The notes: a model not told the origin generated them from the letters alone. A stretch of DNA of 9,935 nucleotides from Leucobacter sp. (GCA_012510755.1 JAAZHL010000263.1:1-9935); one strand, 5' to 3'. Positions 1 through 7,035 are shown, counted from the stretch's first letter. Numbers and translations: made by a program.

Positions 1-1217
1 ACCTCCTCGATGGCGTTGTTGGGGACGAGGGTCAGGCGGGACTTGGCGAGGATGTCAAGGCCGAGATAGCGGCGGCCTTCGGCCCATTCGTCGGTCTGTT
101 CAGCGAGGACCGCTCCGACCAGACGGATGATCGCGTCACGGTTCGGGAAGATGCCAACGCTATCGGTGCGGCGACGGATCTCGCGGTTGAGACGCTCGTT
201 CGGGTTGTTCGACCAGATCTGCTGCCAGAGCCCCTCGGGGAACTGAGTGAAGGCGAGAATATCCGCCCTGGCGGCGTCGAGGTGCTCGTGTGCGTCGGGG
301 AGCTTGCCTTCGACGTAGTCAAGGAGACGGTCAAACTGGGCGTCAACGGCGCCGGCGTCGGGCTGGTCATAGACCGAATGCAGCATCGCTTTCACCGCAG
401 GCCACATGTTCTTCGGACAGACGCTCATCAGGTTCGCGGCATAGTGGGTGCGGCAACGCTGCCAGCTGGCGCCGGGCAAGTTCGCCGCGATCGCTTCTAC
501 CAGGCCTTGGTGCGCGTCAGAGGTGACGAGTCGGACGCCGCTTAACCCACGGGCGACAAGATCGGCGAAGAAACTGTTCCAGGCTGCCACGGTCTCGCTG
601 GTCGCAACCTGCATCCCGAGAACTTCACGCCGCCCGTCAGCGTTGACACCAGTCGCGACGAGCACCACGGCATTGATCACTCGGCCGCCCTCGCGGACTT
701 TCATCGTCAGAGCGTCCGCGGCGACGAACGTGAACGGGCCCGCATCACCAAGCGGTCGATGACGAAACTGATCAACCTGCTCATCGAGGTCAGCCGCCAT
801 CCGCGACACCTGCGACTTCGATAAGGAGTGGATCCCGAGGGTCTTCACGAGCTTGTCCATCCGGCGAGTTGAGACGCCGGCGAGGTAGCAGTCAGCGACG
901 ACAGTGATCAGCGCTGACTCCGAGCGTTTGCGGCGCTCAAGCAGCCATTCCGGAAAATAAGTCCCCGAGCGTAGCTTCGGGATCGCGATATCGACCGTAC
1001 CGACGCGGGTGTCCAGTTCGCGGTACCGGTAGCCGTTGCGTTGGGTGACACGGTCGGGGCTGGGTTTGCCCCATTCCGCGCCGACGACAGCGTCCGCGTC
1101 GGCGGAGAGCAGCGCGTTGATCATGGTCTGTAACAGGTTGCGCATCAGATCTGGTGACGCGTCGGAAAGAGCTTCTGTGAGCAGGCCGGCAGGGTCGACA
1201 ATATGAGGAGCGGTCAT
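1..1217 (-). CDS. IS256/Mutator-family transposase, 3' end outside window
   Basis: This DDE transposase cuts and inserts its own IS copy. The visible 405 codons start with ATG at 1217 and stay open to the window edge. A ribosome-binding site (AAAGGA, about 10 nt upstream) supports this start. Candidate catalytic residues are D168 in VAADAL, D234 in TSDAHQGL and E341 in NPNERLNREIRRR, with the family's WQRCRTH motif at 252-258 between the second D and the E. Residues around 60-115 match the IS256 region before the catalytic core (QRNGYRYRELDT, then LRSGTYFPEWLLERRKRSE). Family members are about 400-430 residues, so probably only a few codons are missing. No frameshift or stop is visible, so the element may be active. 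It points against the PfpI-like gene it interrupts. Confidence 0.93.
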   Translation of the reverse strand, partial: MTAPHIVDPAGLLTEALSDASPDLMRNLLQTMINALLSADADAVVGAEWGKPSPDRVTQRNGYRYRELDTRVGTVDIAIPKLRSGTYFPEWLLERRKRSESALITVVADCYLAGVSTRRMDKLVKTLGIHSLSKSQVSRMAADLDEQVDQFRHRPLGDAGPFTFVAADALTMKVREGGRVINAVVLVATGVNADGRREVLGMQVATSETVAAWNSFFADLVARGLSGVRLVTSDAHQGLVEAIAANLPGASWQRCRTHYAANLMSVCPKNMWPAVKAMLHSVYDQPDAGAVDAQFDRLLDYVEGKLPDAHEHLDAARADILAFTQFPEGLWQQIWSNNPNERLNREIRRRTDSVGIFPNRDAIIRLVGAVLAEQTDEWAEGRRYLGLDILAKSRLTLVPNNAIEE

Positions 1218-1340
1218 CGTGATGATGTCCTTTCGAGGATTCTGTGGAAGGTTGACTCGAAGGACCACACGGTGACCGCGCTCACATCACAATGATGGGC
1301 CGACCACCAGCGCGGCTACACCACTTTACGGGGCACTACT
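1..1340 (-). mobile_element. IS256-family insertion sequence, right part (left end outside window)
   Basis: The stretch holds a Mutator/IS256-type transposase read on the minus strand, plus about 120 bp of non-coding end sequence at 1218-1340. The outer end carries a motif at about 1318-1334 that reads GCCCCGTAAAGTGGTGTAG inward. I recall similar terminal repeats in actinomycete IS256 elements, but the partner repeat lies outside the window, so the inverted repeat cannot be confirmed. The tip is placed at 1340 because PfpI-family coding sequence resumes at 1341; it could lie a few bases to the left. IS256 elements usually make 8-9 bp target duplications. The duplication would begin near 1341 and cannot be checked without the left flank. 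Confidence 0.85.
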
Positions 1341-1568
1341 CATGGCGGCTGGATCCTCGCCGATGCAAATGTGTTGCACGGACGCAAGGTGACCTCGTAC
1401 CCCAGCTTGAAGACTGACCTCAGAAATGCCGGCGCCAAGTGGGTCGATGAAGAGCTGGTGGTCGATCAGGGATTGGTGACAAGTCGCACCCCTGACGATT
1501 TGCCTGCGTTCAATGAAAAGCTCATCGAAGAGATCGCGGAGGGCAAACATCACGGTCAGACCGCATAA
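1341..1568 (+). pseudogene. PfpI/DJ-1-family protein, C-terminal half, split by the IS
   Basis: The reading frame from 1341 opens with HGGWILADANVLHGRKVTSY and continues with KTDLRNAGAKWVDEELVVD and GLVTSRTPDDLPAFN, ending in TAA at 1566-1568. This is the typical C-terminal half of PfpI-like (DJ-1 superfamily) proteins, which include proteases, glyoxalase/deglycase-like enzymes and stress proteins. Intact members are about 170-190 residues, and only about 75 remain. In the family this segment follows the nucleophile elbow A-x-C-H-G. Here the His-Gly is kept, but the Cys codon position is ACT, taken from the IS side. No start codon or ribosome-binding site fits: the first in-frame ATG (1371) lies inside the fold. 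The N-terminal half should lie beyond the left end of the IS. Confidence 0.85.
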
Positions 1569-1618
1569 CCATGCGCGCGGGGGTGCGTGGTAAGTTTTGG
1601 GCAGTCGGCAACAGTTGT

Positions 1619-1632
1619 TCTTCATATGAAGA
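1619..1632. promoter_or_regulatory. Perfect 14-bp palindrome before the GTPase gene
   Basis: TCTTCATATGAAGA reads the same on both strands. It lies in the 80-bp gap between the PfpI remnant and the GTPase gene, ending 16 nt before the ATG and a few bases before the ribosome-binding site. It could be a dimeric-repressor operator or overlap a promoter -10 element. No convincing -35 box is seen, so its role is open. Confidence 0.4.
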
Positions 1633-1637
1633 GGATC

Positions 1638-1651
1638 GGAGCACTGCCATG
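1638..1651 (+). promoter_or_regulatory. Ribosome-binding site that sets the GTPase start
   Basis: GGAG at 1638-1641 stands 7 nt before the ATG at 1649. This favours 1649 over the in-frame ATG at 1571, whose extra 26 residues do not look like a conserved domain and which lies only 2 nt after the PfpI stop. Confidence 0.6.
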
Positions 1652-2824
1652 ACCTCGAACCCACCGAGTGGGGCCAGTTTGCCCGCACCCCCTGATCCCG
1701 CTGACCTCGACACCGCGGCCTTCGTTGACGCGCATGCCGAGTCGAGGAAGACGTACGGACGCTTTAACCTTGGCATTATCGGGGGCACCGGGGTCGGCAA
1801 GTCGTCGCTCGTGAACGCCGTGTTCGGGCGAGATCTTGCGCGGGTCGGCAAGGGGTTGCCTGTGACGGCCGGTGTCGATTACTACCACGATGGCGCGCTC
1901 GGCATTTGGGATTTCGAGGGGTTCGAGATCGGCTCAACGAAGACCCCGGCCGAGATGCTGCACGAGAACTTGCAGACGATCGCGAAGCGGCCGCCCGAGG
2001 AGCAGATTTCGGTGGTCTGGTATTGCATTGCCTCGACGGCGTACCGGTTAACGCAGCCAGAGATCGAGATGATCCGCGAGCTACACGCGTCTGGCCTGCC
2101 AGTCATTTTGGTGCTTACGAAGGTCGAGTGGTCGAGGAACCGCATCACCGGCAAGCTCTCACCCAGCAAAGACGTTGCAGAGTTTCGGGATTGGCTTGAG
2201 CACCCCGTTGACCATGAGGGCAACCCGTTCTATTTGCCTGTGCAGCGGGTCATGCTCACGTCAGCGGTTGGCAGAGATGGAAAGGGCGTGGGGCACGGGC
2301 TCAGTGAACTCGTGGTCGAGACCCTTGCCCTGTCACCCGACAGCACGAAAGACGCCTTTCGCGTCGCTCAACGACTCAATCTTCCGTGGAAGCGAGAAAT
2401 GGCCAGATCGGTCATCGGCGCCGCTGCCGCAGCCGCAGCCGCCACCGCAGCGATTCCGTTTCCGGTTGCCGACGCGACGACGCTCGCGCCCATTCAGTTA
2501 ACGATGATGGGCCGCATTGCGGCAATTTATGAGCTTGATTTGGCTTCAATGATGTCGGTGTCGGCGATCGCGCAGTTCAGTGCGCAGGTGGCCGGGCAGG
2601 CGCTCGCTCGCAGCTTCATCAAGCTGATTCCCGGGGCCGGCAGCATGGTGAATGCGTCGGTCGCGGGGGCGCTCACCTATGCCACGGGTGAAGCGTGGAT
2701 CAAGCTGTGTGAGCAGGTGCACACCGGCAAGATCGACCTCGCCAATGTTGCGAATGCGTGGGGCAGTTTTGCGCCGTCTGTGTTCAACGCCTTGACCGGG
2801 TTTATTCAGCAGAAGAAGTCTTAA
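1649..2824 (+). CDS. Era-like GTPase with C-terminal DUF697 (YcjF-like) region
   Basis: A 391-residue P-loop GTPase. The G domain (about 38-235) shows G1 GGTGVGKS at 45-52, a switch Thr at 74 (PVTAGV), G3 DFEG at 88-91, G4 TKVE at 157-160 and G5 TSA at 204-206. G4 has Glu where NKxD/TKxD has Asp, which may loosen guanine specificity. Residues 252-350 have the Ala-rich stretch, then IPFPVADATTLAPIQLTMM and RIAAIYELDL, typical of the DUF697 region found C-terminal to such GTPases. It contains hydrophobic helices that probably touch or enter the membrane. There is no signal peptide; residues 1-20 are Pro-rich and probably disordered. The gene stands alone on the plus strand, convergent with the DUF2130 gene, and their stops share TTAA. 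The cellular role of this family is not established; suggestions include membrane remodelling and stress response. Confidence 0.85.
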   Translation: MTSNPPSGASLPAPPDPADLDTAAFVDAHAESRKTYGRFNLGIIGGTGVGKSSLVNAVFGRDLARVGKGLPVTAGVDYYHDGALGIWDFEGFEIGSTKTPAEMLHENLQTIAKRPPEEQISVVWYCIASTAYRLTQPEIEMIRELHASGLPVILVLTKVEWSRNRITGKLSPSKDVAEFRDWLEHPVDHEGNPFYLPVQRVMLTSAVGRDGKGVGHGLSELVVETLALSPDSTKDAFRVAQRLNLPWKREMARSVIGAAAAAAAATAAIPFPVADATTLAPIQLTMMGRIAAIYELDLASMMSVSAIAQFSAQVAGQALARSFIKLIPGAGSMVNASVAGALTYATGEAWIKLCEQVHTGKIDLANVANAWGSFAPSVFNALTGFIQQKKS

Positions 2825-4002
2825 CCATCGAGTTCGGCGAACTTGGCGGCCATGGTGGGGTTGCCGCGGGTGAGGCGTTTGACCGTCAAGTCTTCAGCTT
2901 TGCTGTTTGCGAGGCGCAGGTTGTTGGCCGATTTGTGCAACGCTGTTTTTACTTTTTCGAGGTCTTTGATTGATTCGTCGATGCGTTTGATGGCTTCTTC
3001 GAAGCCGTCTGAGGCGAGTCGCCAGTTGCGGCCGAAAGCACTCTTGAATGCTTCGAGTTCTTCTTCAAAGTGAGTGATGTCGATGTTTTGCGCGCGTACC
3101 TGCGCCAGCTCGTTCTTGTACTTGAGTGCGTTCATGGCGGCATTGCGCAGCACGGTGATCATTTGGATGAAGAATTGTGGTCGAACGACGTACATCTTCG
3201 GGAAGCGGTGTGACACGTCAACAATGCCGGTGTTGTAAAGCTCATTCTCTGGCTCGAGTAACGACACGAGAATGGCGTATTCGCAGCCCTTTTCGTTACG
3301 GTCTTTGTCGAGTTCCTTGAAGAAGTCTTCATTCTTTTTCTTGGTGGCGGTGGTGTCGCTCTCGTTCTTCATTTCAAACATGATCGAGACGATCTCAGTG
3401 CCGTGTGCATCGCTGTCGCGAAAAATAAAGTCGCCTTTGCTGCCAGAGCTCGCATCGTTGTCTTTTTCGAAGTATGCGTTTGGAAACGCGGTGGCGCGTA
3501 TGCGGTTGAACTCGATCTCACAGTGTTGTTCGAGCGTCTCACCAACCATCTTGGTTGAGAGTTTGGCTTTCAAATCGCGCAGTCGTTCGATCGCGTCGTC
3601 GCGGTCTTTCAGTTGGGTCTCATATTTGTCTTTGAGTGCGGTCTCGGCAAGCTGCTTTTCGAGTTCTACGCGCCCGAGATCGTTTTTCAGTGCGTCGCGT
3701 TCTTTCTCAACTTGGCTGAGCGCTTCGGTGACGGCGAGCCGCCGCTCGGTTTGTTCTGCGGCGAGCTTCGCTCGCAGTTCTTGGATCTCGGTGTCTTTCG
3801 CGGCGGCCGCTTGTTGGCGTTCGTTCGCGGCTTTGGCTTCGGCGAGTTCGAGTGCGCGCTGTTTGTCGAGGTCTGCAAGGGCGAGCCTCTCGTGCACCTG
3901 CTTATCGAATTCGGCGTCTCGCACCTGCCGAGCAATGTCGGCATAGCCCGCCTCATCGATCGTGAACGCTTCACCGCAATGCGGGCACTTGATTTCTTGC
4001 AT
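2821..4002 (-). CDS. DUF2130 protein: zinc-ribbon-like start, coiled coil, PD-(D/E)XK-like core
   Basis: About 393 residues. It begins with a CPHC pair (residues 6-9) in a half zinc-ribbon, followed by a long charged, Ala/Glu/Lys-rich coiled coil (about 20-150). A conserved globular core (about 155-300) follows, and the C-terminal helices may form a second coiled coil (310-370). The core reads EIEFNRIRATAFPNAYFE, then KGDFIFRD, then FEMKNE; the D and the E-x-K fit a PD-(D/E)XK nuclease site (D191, E210, K212). The layout of coiled coil plus nuclease-like core recalls RmuC, though this is the separate DUF2130 family. A cytoplasmic nucleic-acid role is inferred. ATG at 4002 is preferred, with GAAAG 8 nt upstream; a GTG directly before it (4005) is possible. 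The gene lies 36 bp after the PH-like gene, probably in the same transcript. Confidence 0.85.
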   Translation of the reverse strand: MQEIKCPHCGEAFTIDEAGYADIARQVRDAEFDKQVHERLALADLDKQRALELAEAKAANERQQAAAAKDTEIQELRAKLAAEQTERRLAVTEALSQVEKERDALKNDLGRVELEKQLAETALKDKYETQLKDRDDAIERLRDLKAKLSTKMVGETLEQHCEIEFNRIRATAFPNAYFEKDNDASSGSKGDFIFRDSDAHGTEIVSIMFEMKNESDTTATKKKNEDFFKELDKDRNEKGCEYAILVSLLEPENELYNTGIVDVSHRFPKMYVVRPQFFIQMITVLRNAAMNALKYKNELAQVRAQNIDITHFEEELEAFKSAFGRNWRLASDGFEEAIKRIDESIKDLEKVKTALHKSANNLRLANSKAEDLTVKRLTRGNPTMAAKFAELDG

Positions 4003-4038
4003 CACGCCTACTTTCTGGGTTGATCACAGGTTGGGTCT

Positions 4039-4572
4039 TTATGAGTCGCTGTTGAGCTCAGTCATTATCGAGTCCACGCCGCTGCCGAGGGGCTTGACTT
4101 CGTAGGTGTACTGTTTGCCATCTTCATCGTTCACGAGGGTGAGGTGCTTCAGCATGCTGGCCTGCGTCAGGTTTGCGTGCAGATGTTCGCGCGCGATCTC
4201 GGCCACGATGAACATGTTCGCGAAAGAGGCGAGTGGCCCGATCTTGTGCCGACCGAGCAAGTACAACTTTGTGGGGGTGAGAGCGAGCACCACTGAGGCG
4301 TATGGCTCGGTGTGTTCAAGCTTCAGTTGGGCGATGAGGCTGGCAGCACCGACACCACCTGCTGCTCCACTGCCGACAGCTGACATCGTCCCGCTCACGG
4401 CACCTGAGGCCAGGCTGAGCGTGCCTACGGCAGCGCCCGCAGCGCCGCCGACCGCCTCTGCGCCGGCTTGTGCCGAGGTGGTGCCGACCGGAAACGCGAT
4501 TGCCACATCTTTGATGGTGTGATCCCCGGTGATTTCGATCGCGTGTTTCTTCGCTTCTGTACCATTCAGCAT
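4039..4572 (-). CDS. Small protein with Gly/Ala-rich zipper-like stretch and PH-like tail
   Basis: The 177-residue product is not assigned to a named family. Residues 1-30 are polar. Residues about 33-80 are almost all Gly, Ala, Ser and Val with frequent small-residue spacing (AVGGAAGAAVG, GSGAAGGVGAAS), as in glycine-zipper segments that pack in membranes or self-associate. Residues 88-172 alternate beta-like and helical stretches (ASVVLALTPTKLYLLGRHK, then IGPLASFANMF, then LKHLTLVNDEDGKQYTYEV). This resembles bacterial PH-like domains, in which a ligand or lipid surface is read by a beta barrel. A good ribosome-binding site (AAAGGATGAGGG) directly precedes the ATG at 4572. The gene sits between the ADP-ribosyl hydrolase fusion and the DUF2130 gene, with short gaps, so it is probably co-transcribed. 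Membrane attachment is inferred, not shown. Confidence 0.75.
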   Translation of the reverse strand: MLNGTEAKKHAIEITGDHTIKDVAIAFPVGTTSAQAGAEAVGGAAGAAVGTLSLASGAVSGTMSAVGSGAAGGVGAASLIAQLKLEHTEPYASVVLALTPTKLYLLGRHKIGPLASFANMFIVAEIAREHLHANLTQASMLKHLTLVNDEDGKQYTYEVKPLGSGVDSIMTELNSDS

Positions 4573-4650
4573 ACCCTCATCCTTTCAGCGGCGACTCTCG
4601 CACGTTCACTTCGAGCCTAGGTGGTTCGCAGCTCAGAAGAACTGCGCCGT

Positions 4651-6261
4651 TTACGCATTGGCCAGCTGCCGATCGAGTGCCTGGCGTGCCTCGTCACCGA
4701 ATGCGACGAATGTAACGCGTCGCACTTGGGTGGGTGTGTCGCGCACGGTCGAAACCGCGATCTCGACAGCAAGCTCGAGCGGCCACCCGAATATGCCTGC
4801 GCCGACAAGCGGGAAGGCGACTGACTCTGCGCCGAGCTCATCTGCGACTTCAAGCGAGCGGCGGTAGCAGCTCTCGAGCAGCGCGCGATCCACTTGCCCC
4901 GCCCGTCGGTCTGGGCCCACCGTATGAATCACCCACTGCGCGGGCAAGTCGCCAGCGGCCGTGTAGCCGGCGTCACCAGTTTCGAGGCCGTGCGGAAACC
5001 TGGTGATGCAGTCCTTGAGAACCTCGGGGCCACCGGCGCGGTGAATGGCACCGTCAACTCCCCCACCGCCGCGCATCGCAGTGTTGGCCGCGTTCACGAT
5101 CGCGTCGGCGTGCAGCTTGGTGATGTCGCCCTCTACGACGTCGATCTGGGGTTGTGGTGACTGCGGCGCAGCTGATGAGTGAGCAACCCCCTGTGTGTTC
5201 TGTGTGTGCTGAGCGTGCTGAGCGTGCTGAGCGCCCGGTACGCCTTGCACCGCACGCACGACCAACTCACGCAGGCCGACTGCGTCATAGCCAGGCCACC
5301 CGTGCACGATCTGCTGCCATGGTGCGGGCACTTGCTCGGCACCCCCGAGGGCGCCAGCGAGTGAGCCTGCGATTGCGGCAACCGTGTCGGTGTCGCCCCC
5401 GCCGCGCACCGCCCGATACATGGCTTCGACATACGAGTCGGCTCCAGCGATTGCGGCAAGCGCGGCCTGGAACGCGCTGACCACCCAGCCATTGTTGCCG
5501 CTGAAGTCGCGCGGGTGCGCGCCGTCTGTCGTGGCCTGCGCGATCAACCCGCGCCAACGTTCAGCGCGTTCGACGCTCTGGCCCGATACCCAGTTGAGCC
5601 CGTGCGTGAAACTGAGTTTGCCGGTGAGCACTGCGTGGTGGATGGCAAGTGACCAGAGGACGCAGGCGTCGACGTTGTCGGGCTCGAAGTGGGTGAGTTG
5701 CGCGATGCACTGCGCGGCAAGAGCGACCGTCTCGCGGGCTTGCGCAAGGTCATTGCCGTGGTCATCAAGTTGGTGAGAGCTGAACGCGGTGAGCGCTACT
5801 GGCCCGGTGCGCATGAGTGCCCCGTTGCCACCGCTGCGGCCATAGTTCTGATGATGGCGTTCTGCTGCTTCGGTGGCCTGTCTGGCGGTGATTGTGCTGG
5901 CGCTCTCAGTTTGTGCGAGCAGTTCGGCAGTGTGCAGCACTTGTCGGGTTTGCGCACCGACGTCTTTCGCTTGTTTTGACCACTGCAGCCACACGTTCAC
6001 GATCGATTGCTGCGCCGCGAGTTCAGACAGCACAGTTGGCTCACCGCGTTCGCCTGCGAGTTGCTGCAAGATCACTACTGCCATTTCGGTGTCGTTAGTG
6101 TATGCGCCGATCTCATGCCCGAAGTAGCCGCGCCCGAATTCGGGCACGAAGTCGTCGGTGTGGCTTGGGCCGAATTCGTATTGTGAGCCGAGGGCATCGC
6201 CCGTGGCTGAACCCAGCACCGCACCTATTGCGCGGTCTAGTTGAGAAGGCGAAAGTGTCAT
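4651..6261 (-). CDS. ADP-ribosylglycohydrolase fused to a MacroD-type macrodomain
   Basis: A 536-residue protein with two modules that both act on ADP-ribose. Residues 8-335 form an ADP-ribosylglycohydrolase (DraG/ARH family), which hydrolyses the bond linking ADP-ribose to its target using two Mg ions. Visible motifs are GSATGDALGS (17-26), YTNDTEM (54-60), GRSGGNGALMR (141-151) and GGGDTDTVAAIAGSLAGA (287-304). Most family members have T-D-D-T where this has T55-N56-D57-T58, so one usual metal ligand is changed. A low-complexity linker (about 343-372) contains AQHAQHAQHTQNTQ. Residues 373-536 form a macrodomain: GDI (378-380), NAAN (390-393), GGGGVDGAIH (398-407), WVIHTVGP (443-450), GAGIFGWP (487-494). 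This set matches MacroD-type hydrolases rather than simple readers. The ATG at 6261 has only a weak GAAACGAG site. No ADP-ribosyltransferase is seen nearby. Confidence 0.92.
   Translation of the reverse strand: MTLSPSQLDRAIGAVLGSATGDALGSQYEFGPSHTDDFVPEFGRGYFGHEIGAYTNDTEMAVVILQQLAGERGEPTVLSELAAQQSIVNVWLQWSKQAKDVGAQTRQVLHTAELLAQTESASTITARQATEAAERHHQNYGRSGGNGALMRTGPVALTAFSSHQLDDHGNDLAQARETVALAAQCIAQLTHFEPDNVDACVLWSLAIHHAVLTGKLSFTHGLNWVSGQSVERAERWRGLIAQATTDGAHPRDFSGNNGWVVSAFQAALAAIAGADSYVEAMYRAVRGGGDTDTVAAIAGSLAGALGGAEQVPAPWQQIVHGWPGYDAVGLRELVVRAVQGVPGAQHAQHAQHTQNTQGVAHSSAAPQSPQPQIDVVEGDITKLHADAIVNAANTAMRGGGGVDGAIHRAGGPEVLKDCITRFPHGLETGDAGYTAAGDLPAQWVIHTVGPDRRAGQVDRALLESCYRRSLEVADELGAESVAFPLVGAGIFGWPLELAVEIAVSTVRDTPTQVRRVTFVAFGDEARQALDRQLANA
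5206..5232. repeat. Three tandem copies of a 9-bp unit coding the protein linker
   Basis: GTGCTGAGC is repeated exactly three times; degenerate copies rich in TGTGT continue to the left (from about 5190). Read on the minus strand it encodes the Ala-Gln-His repeats of the linker between the glycohydrolase and the macrodomain. Because the unit is a multiple of three, copy-number changes would lengthen or shorten the linker without breaking the frame. Confidence 0.85.
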
Positions 6262-6402
6262 GATGCTCGTTTCAGTACCTGGAGTGCTCAGCTTTCGAGC
6301 GGCACAATTGTCGCTTCGTGGCAGATGCAGTGCAGTGTCTTCGATAGTGCGAGTGTTGATGGGCTCGTGGCTCAGTATTGTTGTCTTTTCGTGGTTCGTT
6401 TC
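6262..6402. other. 141-bp gap between HNH and ADP-ribosyl hydrolase genes
   Basis: This is the largest gap inside the minus-strand block. I see no clear terminator hairpin and no convincing promoter boxes. It is long enough to hold a separate promoter for the downstream three genes. Confidence 0.4.
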
Positions 6403-7035
6403 TTATTGCAGGTCGTTCAAGCTCGTGGCGATGTCTTGCGGTGGTGACACTGCCTGGTGCAGCTTGAAGTTTGTTTCGACGCGCTCTCGAATGCGCCCAG
6501 CAAGCGTCTCTGCTTCTCGCATGAGTTCAAGAATTCTCGCATGGTTTTGCCAGTGTTGGTGCCAGAGGTCTTCACCTGCGACGTCGACGAAGTCGATACT
6601 TCTGGGGCTACCCCAGGCTTCATAGGCGTGTAGCCGTTCGACGCGTGTGTCGAGGTCGATCACCCCTCGAGATGCGGGCGATCGAGGCGCACCGCTGCGT
6701 ATCCAAGTGTGCCAGTTTTTGTTACCTTTGCTTTGGTTACATTTGCCACAGGCAGGCACAAGATTGTAAATCTCAGTAATGAAGCCAGTCGGGCGTTGGC
6801 CGACGACGAGAGGCCGAAAGTGGTCCCACTCGGTGTGTGGGTCTCCGCAGTAGGCGCAAGTGACGACTTCGAGCATTCCAAGTATCTGCAAAGCGTCGCG
6901 TACCTCCTCCGCACTCGGCCATACAACAGGAATGATGCCGTTCACGAAGGTATTCGTGATGCTCGAGCTTCGTGCCATGATCTTCACAGACGTCGGCATT
7001 GCGAAGTGGCGAAGATATTGCTGATTTTCTGTCAT
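6403..7035 (-). CDS. HNH endonuclease-like protein
   Basis: A 210-residue protein with a central HNH fold (about 57-112): a zinc-binding pair C60-AY-C63, the core EWDHF with D71-H72, N91 in IYNLVPAC, a second zinc pair C96-GK-C99, and N100-QSKGNK, which gives an HNN-type site. Such folds nick or cut DNA with a single metal ion. The N-terminal 50 residues and the C-terminal segment (about 120-210, partly helical and charged) are not recognised and may give target choice or partner binding. The ATG at 7035 has a GAGAG only 2 nt away, which is poor spacing; ATG at 6999 or 6978 are alternatives that keep the HNH core. It follows the Clp-like gene by 87 bp. The pairing is not a classical restriction or retrotransposon context, so its target is unknown. 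Confidence 0.85.
   Translation of the reverse strand: MTENQQYLRHFAMPTSVKIMARSSSITNTFVNGIIPVVWPSAEEVRDALQILGMLEVVTCAYCGDPHTEWDHFRPLVVGQRPTGFITEIYNLVPACGKCNQSKGNKNWHTWIRSGAPRSPASRGVIDLDTRVERLHAYEAWGSPRSIDFVDVAGEDLWHQHWQNHARILELMREAETLAGRIRERVETNFKLHQAVSPPQDIATSLNDLQ

Noticed and set aside
1326..1851. Minus-strand frames opposite the PfpI remnant and the GTPase start
   Set aside because: They read against recognisable PfpI and GTPase motifs and have no domain signal of their own.
3272..3946. Open plus-strand frame of 224 codons, Ser-rich
   Set aside because: It lies wholly antisense to the DUF2130 coiled coil; its Ser/Arg/Ala bias is what a Glu/Lys/Ala-rich coiled coil gives on the other strand, and there is no ribosome-binding site.
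5188..5232. Short tandem repeat as a CRISPR array
   Set aside because: The 9-bp units have no spacers and are in frame inside a coding linker.
4651..6261. DarT-DarG-like toxin-antitoxin pair based on the macrodomain
   Set aside because: The macrodomain is fused to an ARH domain, and the neighbours (HNH and the PH-like protein) are not DarT-like transferases.
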